DNA of 64,000 nucleotides from Halolamina pelagica (GTDB lineage: Archaea > Halobacteriota > Halobacteria > Halobacteriales > Haloferacaceae), in the NCBI RefSeq assembly GCF_900115675.1, contig NZ_FOXI01000004.1, forward strand, positions 186,001 to 250,000, given 5' to 3'. The first letter of the stretch is position 1. Every line of letters begins with the position of its first letter. Shown in pieces: positions 1 through 7,502 of the stretch. The position numbers and the translations under genes are program-made. Under the pieces are notes generated by a model. The model was not told the origin of the DNA, searched no databases, and saw only the letters and a program-made list of their open reading frames with translations.

Positions 1-1059
1 CCGGACGCGGTAGCTTCCGGCCGTCGATGACTCGGAGATGGCATCGAGATACGCCCGATCGGCGGCCGCTTCCGGACCGGCGTCGATCGGCTCCGTGGTC
101 GGCTGTTGGGGGTCGAACTCTCCGGACGCTGGATCGGTCGTGGCGCCATCGACCGCGTTCGGGTTCACGAGTGCTTTCGTCGCGGTTGCGGCGTCGCCGT
201 GGCGGCCGCCGAGGATGTCGAGCACGCCGACCCCGACTGTCGCAACGTCGACTGCGCGGGCACCGGCGGGGTCGTGGCGCCCAAAAACCGCCCGCTGTTG
301 GGCGAGTACGGCGGCGTTGGTCGAGAGTTCGACGTGCCGGTTGGCGAGCACGTTTCGGATCGGCGCGCCGGCGTAGCGGGCGTTGCCTCGAGCCATCGCT
401 ACTGCGGTCAACCGCGTCGTCAGCCCGCGTGCCAGGCCTTCGCCGGCCAGGGCGTCACGGTTCAGCCGCCGTTCGTACTCGCGGGTTCGCTGGTGGAGCG
501 CGAACACTGGCGTCTCGACGGTGAGCGTAACGTTCATCCGTCGGTGAGCGACAGTCCGCCCTTCCTCTATGGCCCGGACGGTGACGTTCCGGACGGTCAC
601 GCGCATCGCCGCGCCGCCGTCGACGGGGACGACCTCGACCCCAGACTTCGCACGCCGAAGCGACGCTGTCGACCCGTCGACTGTGGGGAGGCCGATTCGT
701 GCCTCGGCCGCGCCGTGCTCCCGCCTGACGCCGGAGAGCGATTCGCGAGCGGCGAGCGCGATGCGGAGTCTGAGTCCGTCGAGGAACGGTCGGGAGTCGT
801 TGATCGCCCGCCCCGCTGCCGTGTCGGCCGGCGTCGTGACAGGCTCGCGGGCGGCGTCGTGGGCGGCATCACGGACCGCGTCGCTGAGCGCCGGCCGCGC
901 GTCCCGGACCACGTCGTCCATCGCCGCCGCGGCGGGACGTTCGATCGACGGCCGTGCCCGATCAGCGACCCCCGTCGCGTACACCGAGGCGCCGAGGAGG
1001 AGCAGCACCCCGACGAGCGCGAAGGGGACCCGGCCGCGATCGTCGTCTGCCAACCTCAT
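1..1059 (-). CDS. Pilus-cluster membrane/secreted protein, probably DUF7286 (partial)
   Basis: The gene reads leftward and runs off the window edge, so only the first 353 codons are seen and no stop is reached. It starts MRLADDDRGRVPFALVGVLL: a short charged stretch and then one hydrophobic segment at about residues 11-30, like the N-terminus of pilin-like or anchored exported proteins. The rest is soluble and rich in Ala, Arg, Asp and Val. The start ATG overlaps the stop of the preceding gene by 4 bases (ATGA). It is the last visible gene of a cluster holding a secretion ATPase and a TadC-like protein, so an envelope or pseudopilus role is likely. The DUF number is from memory; the molecular function is unknown. 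Confidence 0.72.
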   Translation of the reverse strand, partial: MRLADDDRGRVPFALVGVLLLLGASVYATGVADRARPSIERPAAAAMDDVVRDARPALSDAVRDAAHDAAREPVTTPADTAAGRAINDSRPFLDGLRLRIALAARESLSGVRREHGAAEARIGLPTVDGSTASLRRAKSGVEVVPVDGGAAMRVTVRNVTVRAIEEGRTVAHRRMNVTLTVETPVFALHQRTREYERRLNRDALAGEGLARGLTTRLTAVAMARGNARYAGAPIRNVLANRHVELSTNAAVLAQQRAVFGRHDPAGARAVDVATVGVGVLDILGGRHGDAATATKALVNPNAVDGATTDPASGEFDPQQPTTEPIDAGPEAAADRAYLDAISESSTAGSYRVR

Positions 1060-1904
1060 GGCGACCACGTCCGGACGGATATCTCGACGGTGTCCAGCGC
1101 GAGCAGTTCGACGGCCGCTTCCGGGCTCCCGGTTCCCTGCCGGAGGTCGCTCGCGACACGATCGGCCATCGCCGCTGCGATCTGTCTGTTGGCGGCGCGG
1201 GTGTCGCCACGTTCGACTGCTGCGCTCGTGTCGACGCCGTAGCGATCACTTACCCGCTGGTAACGGTGACGAACGAGGTCGTCGAGCGGCGCGTCGTCGG
1301 CGAGCGCAAGTCGCCCCTTCTCGGGGGGCAGGATCCCGTCGACGATCGAGTTCACAACGACGCGGGCGAGACCGGCGTACCTCTCCTCGGACGCCACTCC
1401 GGCAGTTTCGGGGGGATCGACGCCACTCGGAACGCGGATCGTCTCGGCGTGCACGTCCGCCGACTGTGGCGGCGCGTTGCCGACGGCGAACTCCCGGCCG
1501 AGGTGGGCGTCCGGGAACGGCCGCCAGCGGACGACGACCCGCGTTCGTGGCGGGAGTCGTTCGTCGACAGCCGCGCGAACCGCCGTTGCGAACCCCGTGT
1601 TGGTCCGCGTCAGCGCGTCACCGTCGACGTGGACGGTCCTGATGGCGACGTCGGCCAACAGCGACGCCAACGTCCCGTGGGCGACGCGTTCGTACTCGGA
1701 GTTCGTGTCGGGGTCGGTCGCGCCCTTCGGCGTCGGTTCGAGCGTGTACGCGACGTCCGCGGTCGTCGCCGCCAGCGTCTCCGCGACCGCATCGGCCCGG
1801 TCGGCGTGTGCCACCCCCGGCGACGCCGGCACGCTCGTCACGGTGACCGCGGCCGCACTGATCAACAGCAGACAGAGACAGGCGTCGATGGCGGCTGCCG
1901 TCAC
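1056..1904 (-). CDS. Pilus-cluster exported protein, probably DUF7284
   Basis: A 282-residue protein of unknown function. It begins VTAAAIDACLCLLLISAAAV, a single N-terminal hydrophobic segment of the kind that serves as signal anchor or pilin-like helix. The remainder is soluble, acidic and rich in Arg, with no catalytic motif I recognise. I chose the GTG at 1904 because it overlaps the stop of the upstream gene as GTGA, the overlap style used elsewhere in this cluster. An ATG at 1928 would add eight residues (MAPGGGSP) that look like non-coding extension. By context it is a minor component of the pilus-like apparatus encoded here. The family number is from memory. Confidence 0.72.
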   Translation of the reverse strand: MTAAAIDACLCLLLISAAAVTVTSVPASPGVAHADRADAVAETLAATTADVAYTLEPTPKGATDPDTNSEYERVAHGTLASLLADVAIRTVHVDGDALTRTNTGFATAVRAAVDERLPPRTRVVVRWRPFPDAHLGREFAVGNAPPQSADVHAETIRVPSGVDPPETAGVASEERYAGLARVVVNSIVDGILPPEKGRLALADDAPLDDLVRHRYQRVSDRYGVDTSAAVERGDTRAANRQIAAAMADRVASDLRQGTGSPEAAVELLALDTVEISVRTWSP

Positions 1905-2308
1905 CGGTGAACCACCACCCGGAGCCACCCTGCACGTACCCGGCCCGGCGCAGTCCGAACTGGGACGTGACGACCCGCCGTCCGGAACTCCGAGCCCGGT
2001 GGCGGGACGTCACCGGCCGACCAGCGCTGTGACCCGGCCCGTAGTTCGACACGGACCGACCAACCGGCCGGCCCCGCCGCTCGGGCGTCGTCGAGTCGCT
2101 CGGCCGTCGCGACGCCGGCCGGGGCCACGACGTCGTGGACCCGCGAGAGCGTCGGCTCCGCGAGTTCGCGATCGGCCGTCGGGGCGACGCCGGCGAACAC
2201 CGTCGCGTACAGCGAGAGGCCGAGCCCGACCGCGGCGACGGCGACGAGCGCCGCCGTCGGCGACGCCTGGCCGCGTTCAGGCGCCGACGAGCGTGACGCG
2301 GTAGCCAT
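1901..2308 (-). CDS. Pilus-cluster small membrane protein, probably DUF7285
   Basis: A 135-residue protein. After a short polar N-terminus with the sequence ERGQASPTAALVAVAAVGLG comes one hydrophobic helix at about residues 15-38, then a soluble Arg/Ala-rich domain. A polar stretch, a small residue and a long N-terminal helix resemble class III pilins and pseudopilins, but no certain cleavage site can be assigned by eye. The ATG at 2308 lies 32 bases inside the end of the upstream gene, so translation is probably coupled. Its stop overlaps the next gene. The DUF number is from memory. A pseudopilin-like role is inferred from position and topology only. Confidence 0.68.
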   Translation of the reverse strand: MATASRSSAPERGQASPTAALVAVAAVGLGLSLYATVFAGVAPTADRELAEPTLSRVHDVVAPAGVATAERLDDARAAGPAGWSVRVELRAGSQRWSAGDVPPPGSEFRTAGRHVPVRTAPGRVRAGWLRVVVHR

Positions 2309-2741
2309 CCCAGTCCACCCCCGTGACGGTGATCTCGTCGGACGCGATCCAACTCGGCTCGCGTGCCAGTGCCGCTTCGACGGCTTCACGGAACGCCGCG
2401 CGGGTCGAGAACACCGCCTGCGGTGCTCCCTCCCGGAGAACCGCGCGTAGCTCACCGTCGTCGACTGGGACGACCGGTCCGAACGCGAACGTCGCCCGCG
2501 CAGTGCCGGCGTCGTTACGCATCGCGATACCGTGCGGGCGGAGCCGGACAGCGTCGGCGCCGTGGTCGTGGCTCGCCCCCGCCGGCGCGGGACCGGCCGC
2601 GACCGCGTCGACGGTGTCCGCGACGCCAGTCGCGTCCGGCGCGGGCCGAGCCGGGAGCGTTCCGGCGACGGCGAGAAACGCGACGGCGGCTACCACGAGC
2701 CCGGCGTGTAGGGCCGGCGACTCCGTCGGAGGTCCGAGCAT
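2277..2741 (-). CDS. Pilus-cluster exported protein, probably DUF7283
   Basis: A 154-residue protein with an N-terminal hydrophobic segment (about residues 12-32, HAGLVVAAVAFLAVAGTLPA), then a linker rich in Ala, Pro and Gly and a compact C-terminal domain with many Val, Thr and Asp. It looks exported or membrane-anchored. It starts its own transcription unit: the gap of 39 bases to the TadC-like gene contains a 20-base sequence that recurs before the ATPase gene. No enzyme motif is visible. The family number is from memory. Confidence 0.7.
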   Translation of the reverse strand: MLGPPTESPALHAGLVVAAVAFLAVAGTLPARPAPDATGVADTVDAVAAGPAPAGASHDHGADAVRLRPHGIAMRNDAGTARATFAFGPVVPVDDGELRAVLREGAPQAVFSTRAAFREAVEAALAREPSWIASDEITVTGVDWDGYRVTLVGA

Positions 2742-2759
2742 GGCACGGAGTGGTCCCGG

Positions 2760-2779
2760 TTTCGTACTTGAACTCTCGG
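2760..2779 (-). promoter_or_regulatory. Repeated promoter element, copy 1
   Basis: The plus strand reads tttcgtacttgaactctcgg. The identical 20 bases occur at 6505-6524. Read on the minus strand it contains the AT-richer core CAAGTACGAAA, 20-30 bases before the ATG at 2741, where an archaeal BoxA/BRE should lie. The flanking bases toward the gene are also similar in the two copies. I infer a shared promoter or activator site for the two halves of the pilus-like cluster. Confidence 0.6.
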
Positions 2780-2780
2780 C

Positions 2781-4538
2781 TCAGAGCACCGCCCCCGCGG
2801 CGACGACCGCGGCCACGTACGCTGCCGTCGCGGTGGGGAGTGCGAGGCCGATCCGATAGCCCAGGAGCGACCGGTCGATCCCGCGCTCCAGCGCCGTCGC
2901 CAGCCCGGTCAGGATCGCAGCGAGCAGGAGTACGTAGACGCCGACGACCGGTCCCAGTGCGCCGGGACCGAGCGCCGTCGCCGGTGCCGCGCTCGTTGTC
3001 GCCCCCGAACCGGCGTTCAGGGTGCCGCCAGCGTCGGCCGGGATCCGGCCGACCATCGCGACGGAGACGCCGCCGACGAGCGGGCCGAACAGCGCGGCGG
3101 TGTTCGAAAGCGTGCCGGTGATCGCCGCCAGTTCGCGTCGTGCGTCGCGTTCGACCCGAGCGAGTTCGCGGAGGTGGTCCCCGGCGGCGACCAAGGCGTC
3201 ACCCGCCGGGGGCCCCTCCGTCGCCGCGAGTGCGATCAATCGCCCGGCGTCGCGGAGCCGCGGGCTGGGCAGGTGTCGGAACGCACCGAACCGTCCGAAG
3301 AAGGCTGCTTCGACCGGTAGCCCGAGACGCGAACCCCGACTCGACGCGGCGGCGAGCAACTCGCCGGTGTCGCCGCCGAGTTCCTCGGCGGCCACTTCCA
3401 GCGCCCGTTCGACCGCGACGCCGTCGCCGACGCGTCGACCAACGAGTGCGAGCGCGTCCGGGAGGCCGGACTCGGCCGCACGGACCTCTCGGTGGCGCTC
3501 CCGGACGGGAGCGAACAGCCACAGCAACGCGGTGCCGGTCCCCGCGCCGACGGCGACGATCGGCACCGCCCACGGGAGAAGGAAGGCACACCCGGCGCCC
3601 GCGCTACCGCCGGCCACTCCCCCGAGGAGGGCTGCGCTCCGGCGACGGTCCGGGACCTCCGGGTGGGTGGTGTCGATCCGCGGCGGCGGGAACGAGACGG
3701 GACGCTCTGCGAGGAGCCACCCACTCGCCCCGAGCAGGCCTATCGGGAGGAGCAGGTTGTAGAGCACCGCTAACGTGCCGATACCGACGTTCACACCCGC
3801 GAGCCGAGCCGCGGGGAGCACGCCGACAAGCGCGAGCGGGAGCAGGACGCCGAACGCGTACAGCCCCGTCACGGGCGCCCGGATCTCGCCGGCGAACGAC
3901 GCCGCGCGCTCTTCGACGCCCGACCGAGCGGCCGCCAGCGCGCGCTCAGTCCCCCGGTCGCGCACGTCCGTCGGTGCGTCGGCCGCGTCGACGACGAGTG
4001 CGGCGGCGCGCTCGATCCAGGGAGCGTGCTCCCCCCACTCGGCGGCGAACGACGCCAACCCCGCCTCTGGGGTCCCGCGCGCTCGACTCGCGTGGGTTGA
4101 CAGCGACGCCGCGAGATCGCCATCGCCCGACTGGGCGGCGAACGTGACCGCCCGCTCCAGGCTCGGCTCGACCCGGAGCCGGAGGGTCAGCCGGCCGAAC
4201 AGGGCCGGAGCGTCGCCGACGGCACGCGTGCGCGAGAGTTCGGCAGCGGCGACGGGGACGTAGCGAACGACGAGCGGTGGACCTGAGCCGAGCCCGATCG
4301 CCAGCGGAATCAGCGGGAGCGACCCGGCGGCGAGAGTGGCGAACACGCCAACGGTTGCGACCGTCGCGCCGATCGCCTCGGCTGCCGCCACGAGTTCGGG
4401 TGCGGCAGGCAACCCCAGGCGCTCGCAGGCCTCGGCTAGCTCCTCCTCGACCGCCGGCTCACGAGGCCACCGTGACGCGATCGAACCGACGAGTCGATCC
4501 GGCTTCACTGACCGATCGGCCGGCGGCCGTGCTACCAC
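2781..4538 (-). CDS. TadC/PilC-like type II secretion F-family platform protein
   Basis: A 585-residue integral membrane protein with about seven hydrophobic stretches, at roughly 50-85, 220-245, 255-280, 305-345, 475-500, 525-550 and 563-585. They alternate with cytoplasmic regions rich in Arg and Glu. This is the layout of archaeal type IV pilus platform proteins, which carry two copies of the T2SSF domain. The domain assignment rests on topology and on the ATPase gene directly upstream. The platform protein is expected to sit in the cell membrane and couple the cytoplasmic motor to pilin assembly. The GTG start overlaps the ATPase stop by seven bases, as is usual for such pairs. It is probably made from the same transcript as the ATPase. 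Confidence 0.82.
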   Translation of the reverse strand: MVARPPADRSVKPDRLVGSIASRWPREPAVEEELAEACERLGLPAAPELVAAAEAIGATVATVGVFATLAAGSLPLIPLAIGLGSGPPLVVRYVPVAAAELSRTRAVGDAPALFGRLTLRLRVEPSLERAVTFAAQSGDGDLAASLSTHASRARGTPEAGLASFAAEWGEHAPWIERAAALVVDAADAPTDVRDRGTERALAAARSGVEERAASFAGEIRAPVTGLYAFGVLLPLALVGVLPAARLAGVNVGIGTLAVLYNLLLPIGLLGASGWLLAERPVSFPPPRIDTTHPEVPDRRRSAALLGGVAGGSAGAGCAFLLPWAVPIVAVGAGTGTALLWLFAPVRERHREVRAAESGLPDALALVGRRVGDGVAVERALEVAAEELGGDTGELLAAASSRGSRLGLPVEAAFFGRFGAFRHLPSPRLRDAGRLIALAATEGPPAGDALVAAGDHLRELARVERDARRELAAITGTLSNTAALFGPLVGGVSVAMVGRIPADAGGTLNAGSGATTSAAPATALGPGALGPVVGVYVLLLAAILTGLATALERGIDRSLLGYRIGLALPTATAAYVAAVVAAGAVL

Positions 4539-6487
4539 GGTTCCCCAGCCGGATCCGCCCGGTCGGTCGGTCGTTCCGCCCGGATCGCCGCCGGTCGCGT
4601 GACGCCGTCACTCGCGAGGGAGCCCAGGTGATCGGCCCGGTCGGCGAGCGCCGCGAGGGTCCCGCCGTAGTCCTCTGCCGGCGTCGTGAGCGTCGTGAGG
4701 AGGCTGCTCTCACCGCGGTCGAGCCGGCCTGTGGGTTCGAGGTCCCCGTCGTCGTCGAGTTCGAACAGCGGGTGGAGTTCGGTGCCGTCGGCGACTGACT
4801 CGACCTCCTCGATCGCGACCGCACGCCGGCCGCGTTCCGTGTCTGCCAGCGTGAGCACGAACCCCGTTGCGGCAAAGGCCGACTCGCCCACATCGAGGTC
4901 CTCGGTCATCCGGGTCCGAACCGCCTCGGCGCCGTCGCCGTGAACCGTCCCGAGGACGGTGCCCGAAGCGGCGCCGACGCGCATCGCCTCGTACAGCGTG
5001 CCCGCCTCCTCGCCCCGGACTTCACCGACGATCAGCGCGCCCTCCCCGAGTCGGAGCGCGGTCCGGAGCGCGGACGCGGGGCTGGTCTCCCCGGAGTCGT
5101 CGTCGCCGCGTGCGACCCGGAGCGACTGGACGTCCCGGCCGGCAGCACGCAGCGCGGCGGCCGGGAGCTCCGGCGTGTCCTCGATCAGCACCGTACGCGT
5201 TCTGCGTGGGAGTGCCCACAGCAGTGCGCCGAGCGTCGTCGTCTTCCCGGCCCCGCGGGCGCCCGCGACGAGCCCGGTCGAGCCGCGCTCGACGGCGAGC
5301 GAGAGCAGCGCCGCTGCCCGCGCCGATAGCGAGCCCGTAGCGACGAGGCGCGGGAGCGTCCACGGCTCCGAGTCGTGCCGGCGGACCGCGAACGCCGGCC
5401 CGGGTGAGAGCGGGCGCGTGACGCCGGCGACTCTGACCTGCTCGCGGTCTTCCGGCGGGCCGATCGACAACGTCGCGTCGACCTGCGGCGTCGACCGCGA
5501 GAACGCACGGCCGCTCGCCCGCCGTACCCGGGAGGCCAGTGCGCCGACGCCCTCGGGGGTGAGCCTGACGTTCGTCGGCATCGTCTCGCCGTCGACGACC
5601 ACACGGATCGGCGTCTCCGCCGCCGGCGCGGTGACGTAGGCGTCCGAGACGCGTTCGTCGGCGAACAGGTCGGCGAGCACGCCGTTCCCGCGGGTGTGCT
5701 TTCGGAGCGTGGCCGAGAGATCCGCGAGGGGTACGTCGGCGTCCCGGCCCGCATCGGCGTCAGCGACCCGCCGCACGGCGCGAGCGGGGGCGAGATTCCC
5801 GGTCTCGCCCGACTCGGCGAGCCACGTCGCCGCCTCGTCGAGGAGTTCGAACGCCCGGGCGTCGAACGACGCCGACACGGGGGTGAGGTGGTAGCGGGCT
5901 CCCGGATCCGCGTCGGCCTCGAGCGCGTACCGCCGGACCGTTCCGCCTGTCGAGAGCGCGGTCGTGTCCCGCAATCGGGCGTCCGCCGGCGGTCGGTGGT
6001 CGACCTTGGCTCGCGCGATCGTCGGCCCGTCGTGGGAGCGCAGCGCGGCGTCGTAGCCGTCCGCGCGTCCCGCGCCCGAGGCGAGCCCGGTTTCGGCGGC
6101 GAGTCGGCCGACAGGTCCGGTCCGACCGGTCGCTTCGTGGGCTGCAGCCAGTGGGTCCGTCCGCGCGGTCGCGGCGAGTTCGGCGTCGTGGTGCTCGACG
6201 AGCGCGGCGAACCGCCCGGCGGCGTGGAGCAGGCCGACCGCCTCGTCGGTGTACCAGCGCTCGTAGCCAGCCGACCGGACCCGGACGGCGTCGGCGTCCC
6301 GGTCCGCGAGCGCGTCGATCGTCGTCGCCCGGCAGGCGGGCTCGTCGACGAGGTCGCCGTCGCTTGCGCAGTCGTCGGCGTCGATCCGGAGTTCGACGCG
6401 GTCCTCGGTTCCCGTGGCGCCCACTTCGACGAACGACGGGCGGCAGCCACAGGCTCCTTCGTCGGCGCTTCGCGGAAGCAGTGACAT
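4532..6487 (-). CDS. Secretion/pilus motor ATPase (T2SS/T4P/T4SS, GspE/TadA type)
   Basis: A 651-residue hexameric motor ATPase for a type IV pilus-like system. Walker A is GARGAGKT at 409-416, an Asp-box-like segment LIEDTPEL lies near 434-441, Walker B is ALIVGEVRGEE around 484-494, and the His box GTVHGDG is at 513-519. The first 60 residues hold four cysteines (13, 15, 40, 52) that could bind a metal. This short Cys-rich head precedes a long family-specific N-terminal domain. The gene starts a transcription unit with the repeated 20-base element 18-37 bases upstream, and its stop overlaps the TadC-like gene. It should drive pilin polymerisation from the cytoplasm. It could equally belong to a secretion rather than an adhesion machine, because no classical pilin gene is visible in the window. 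Confidence 0.88.
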   Translation of the reverse strand: MSLLPRSADEGACGCRPSFVEVGATGTEDRVELRIDADDCASDGDLVDEPACRATTIDALADRDADAVRVRSAGYERWYTDEAVGLLHAAGRFAALVEHHDAELAATARTDPLAAAHEATGRTGPVGRLAAETGLASGAGRADGYDAALRSHDGPTIARAKVDHRPPADARLRDTTALSTGGTVRRYALEADADPGARYHLTPVSASFDARAFELLDEAATWLAESGETGNLAPARAVRRVADADAGRDADVPLADLSATLRKHTRGNGVLADLFADERVSDAYVTAPAAETPIRVVVDGETMPTNVRLTPEGVGALASRVRRASGRAFSRSTPQVDATLSIGPPEDREQVRVAGVTRPLSPGPAFAVRRHDSEPWTLPRLVATGSLSARAAALLSLAVERGSTGLVAGARGAGKTTTLGALLWALPRRTRTVLIEDTPELPAAALRAAGRDVQSLRVARGDDDSGETSPASALRTALRLGEGALIVGEVRGEEAGTLYEAMRVGAASGTVLGTVHGDGAEAVRTRMTEDLDVGESAFAATGFVLTLADTERGRRAVAIEEVESVADGTELHPLFELDDDGDLEPTGRLDRGESSLLTTLTTPAEDYGGTLAALADRADHLGSLASDGVTRPAAIRAERPTDRADPAGEPW

Positions 6488-6504
6488 AGCCCGGCTGGCC
6501 CCGC

Positions 6505-6524
6505 TTTCGTACTTGAACTCTCGG
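6505..6524 (-). promoter_or_regulatory. Repeated promoter element, copy 2
   Basis: The same 20 bases as at 2760-2779, with no mismatch, here 18-37 bases before the ATG of the ATPase gene at 6487. On the minus strand the core CAAGTACGAAA is in BoxA position. Two identical promoter-distance elements in a cluster otherwise built of overlapping genes point to common control. Confidence 0.6.
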
Positions 6525-6529
6525 ACCGA

Positions 6530-6949
6530 TCACCCCCGGATGGTGACGACCCGCCCATCGTCGCCATCGGCGAGCCCCAGCACGAGTCTGTGATCGCCGG
6601 GCGTCCCGAACTGGACGGGTCCGTCCCGCACCGCGAGCGGGGGTTCGAGCCGGCGCGTCCTGACGCCCCCGGTGTCGAGCGCGTACCGGACGACACAGTC
6701 CGGGTGACAGCGCACCGAGAAGGAATCGACGCCGGCGGCGACGAGCGACCCCGCCGGCAGCGAGACGGTGACGACCCGGCGCGCACCGGGGTCGTCGTCG
6801 ACCAACAGTGACGCCCCGGCGCGCTCGATACGGCCCACGTCGCGGTCGAGCGCCGATGCGGTGCGGTCGGCGGCGGCCGACTCGACGGCCGGCAGGGCGG
6901 CCGAGAGCAGCGCCGCCGCGAGTACGACGGCCAACAGCGCCCGGATCAC
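6530..6949 (-). CDS. Pilus-cluster exported protein, probably DUF7311
   Basis: A 139-residue protein starting at GTG (VIRALLAVVLAAALLSAALP), so the first 20 residues form a signal-peptide-like or anchor helix. The mature part is beta-rich in appearance, with a Cys pair (C81, C85: CHPDC) and a Gly-rich end. The GTG overlaps the TGA of the upstream coiled-coil gene as GTGA. It is separated from the ATPase gene by 42 bases that include the repeated promoter element. Probable external or envelope component of the machine. The function is not known and the family number is from memory. Confidence 0.72.
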   Translation of the reverse strand: MIRALLAVVLAAALLSAALPAVESAAADRTASALDRDVGRIERAGASLLVDDDPGARRVVTVSLPAGSLVAAGVDSFSVRCHPDCVVRYALDTGGVRTRRLEPPLAVRDGPVQFGTPGDHRLVLGLADGDDGRVVTIRG

Positions 6950-7407
6950 TGCAGATCGCGCAGCCGATCGCGGAGTTGCCGGTCGTCCGCGTCGTCGTTC
7001 GACGACGGGTCGGCTATCGGTGACCCGCCGTCGGAGTCGCCCGCACCACCGTCGGTCTCGATCCCCCCACCGTCGTCGCCGGTTGACTGCGTGACTCGGT
7101 CGTGTGCTTCGGTCGGAACCGGCGCCCCGTCCTCGTCGAGTCGGCGTTCCAGCCGGTCGACTGCCGCGACGGCGGCGTCGGCACGTCGTTCGACGCTCTC
7201 GTTCACCGCGGAGACGCCGCCGAGGAACCCGCGGACCGCCTGCAGGGCGGCGTCGAGTTCGTCGACGCGAGTTTCGAGATCCGCGATTCGGGACTCGAGA
7301 TCCTCGCTGTCGACGGGGGGGTCGGTTCGATCCGTCGCCGCCTCCCCGTCGACGGCGCGTTCGACAGCCGCGATCCGTCGTTCCAACGCGTCGTCGCTGT
7401 CGGCCAT
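6946..7407 (-). CDS. Coiled-coil protein, probably DUF7310
   Basis: A 153-residue, soluble, very acidic protein. Residues 1-95 show heptad-like spacing of Leu, Ile and Val between charged residues (ALERRIAAVERAV, ESRIADLETRVDELDAAL) and should form a coiled coil. The C-terminal 60 residues are low-complexity, rich in Asp, Gly and Ser, and end in a short basic-acidic helix (RQLRDRLRDLQ). It is the first gene of the pilus-like cluster and faces cetZ across a 95-base divergent gap. A TATA-like stretch (minus strand CGCTTATCA, near 7430) lies at promoter distance. A scaffold or regulator role is only a guess from the coiled coil. Confidence 0.72.
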   Translation of the reverse strand: MADSDDALERRIAAVERAVDGEAATDRTDPPVDSEDLESRIADLETRVDELDAALQAVRGFLGGVSAVNESVERRADAAVAAVDRLERRLDEDGAPVPTEAHDRVTQSTGDDGGGIETDGGAGDSDGGSPIADPSSNDDADDRQLRDRLRDLQ

Positions 7408-7471
7408 GGGGCGGCTGGTCGCCCGATCGGTGATAAGCGTCGGGGTGGCGATTTCCCCGGTTGCGGGGTGA

Positions 7472-7479
7472 ACTTAAGT
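7472..7479 (+). promoter_or_regulatory. BoxA of cetZ
   Basis: acttaagt is centred about 27 bases before the cetZ ATG, so the transcript should be leaderless. There is no ribosome binding site before the start. Confidence 0.55.
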
Positions 7480-7502
7480 CGATTCCGGCCGAACGGCTGG
7501 CC

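Noticed and set aside
106-1242. Long open frame on the plus strand across the pilus cluster
   Set aside because: It is antisense to two minus-strand genes with consistent codon bias and overlaps; its protein is Arg/Gly/Pro-rich, the usual GC-rich shadow.
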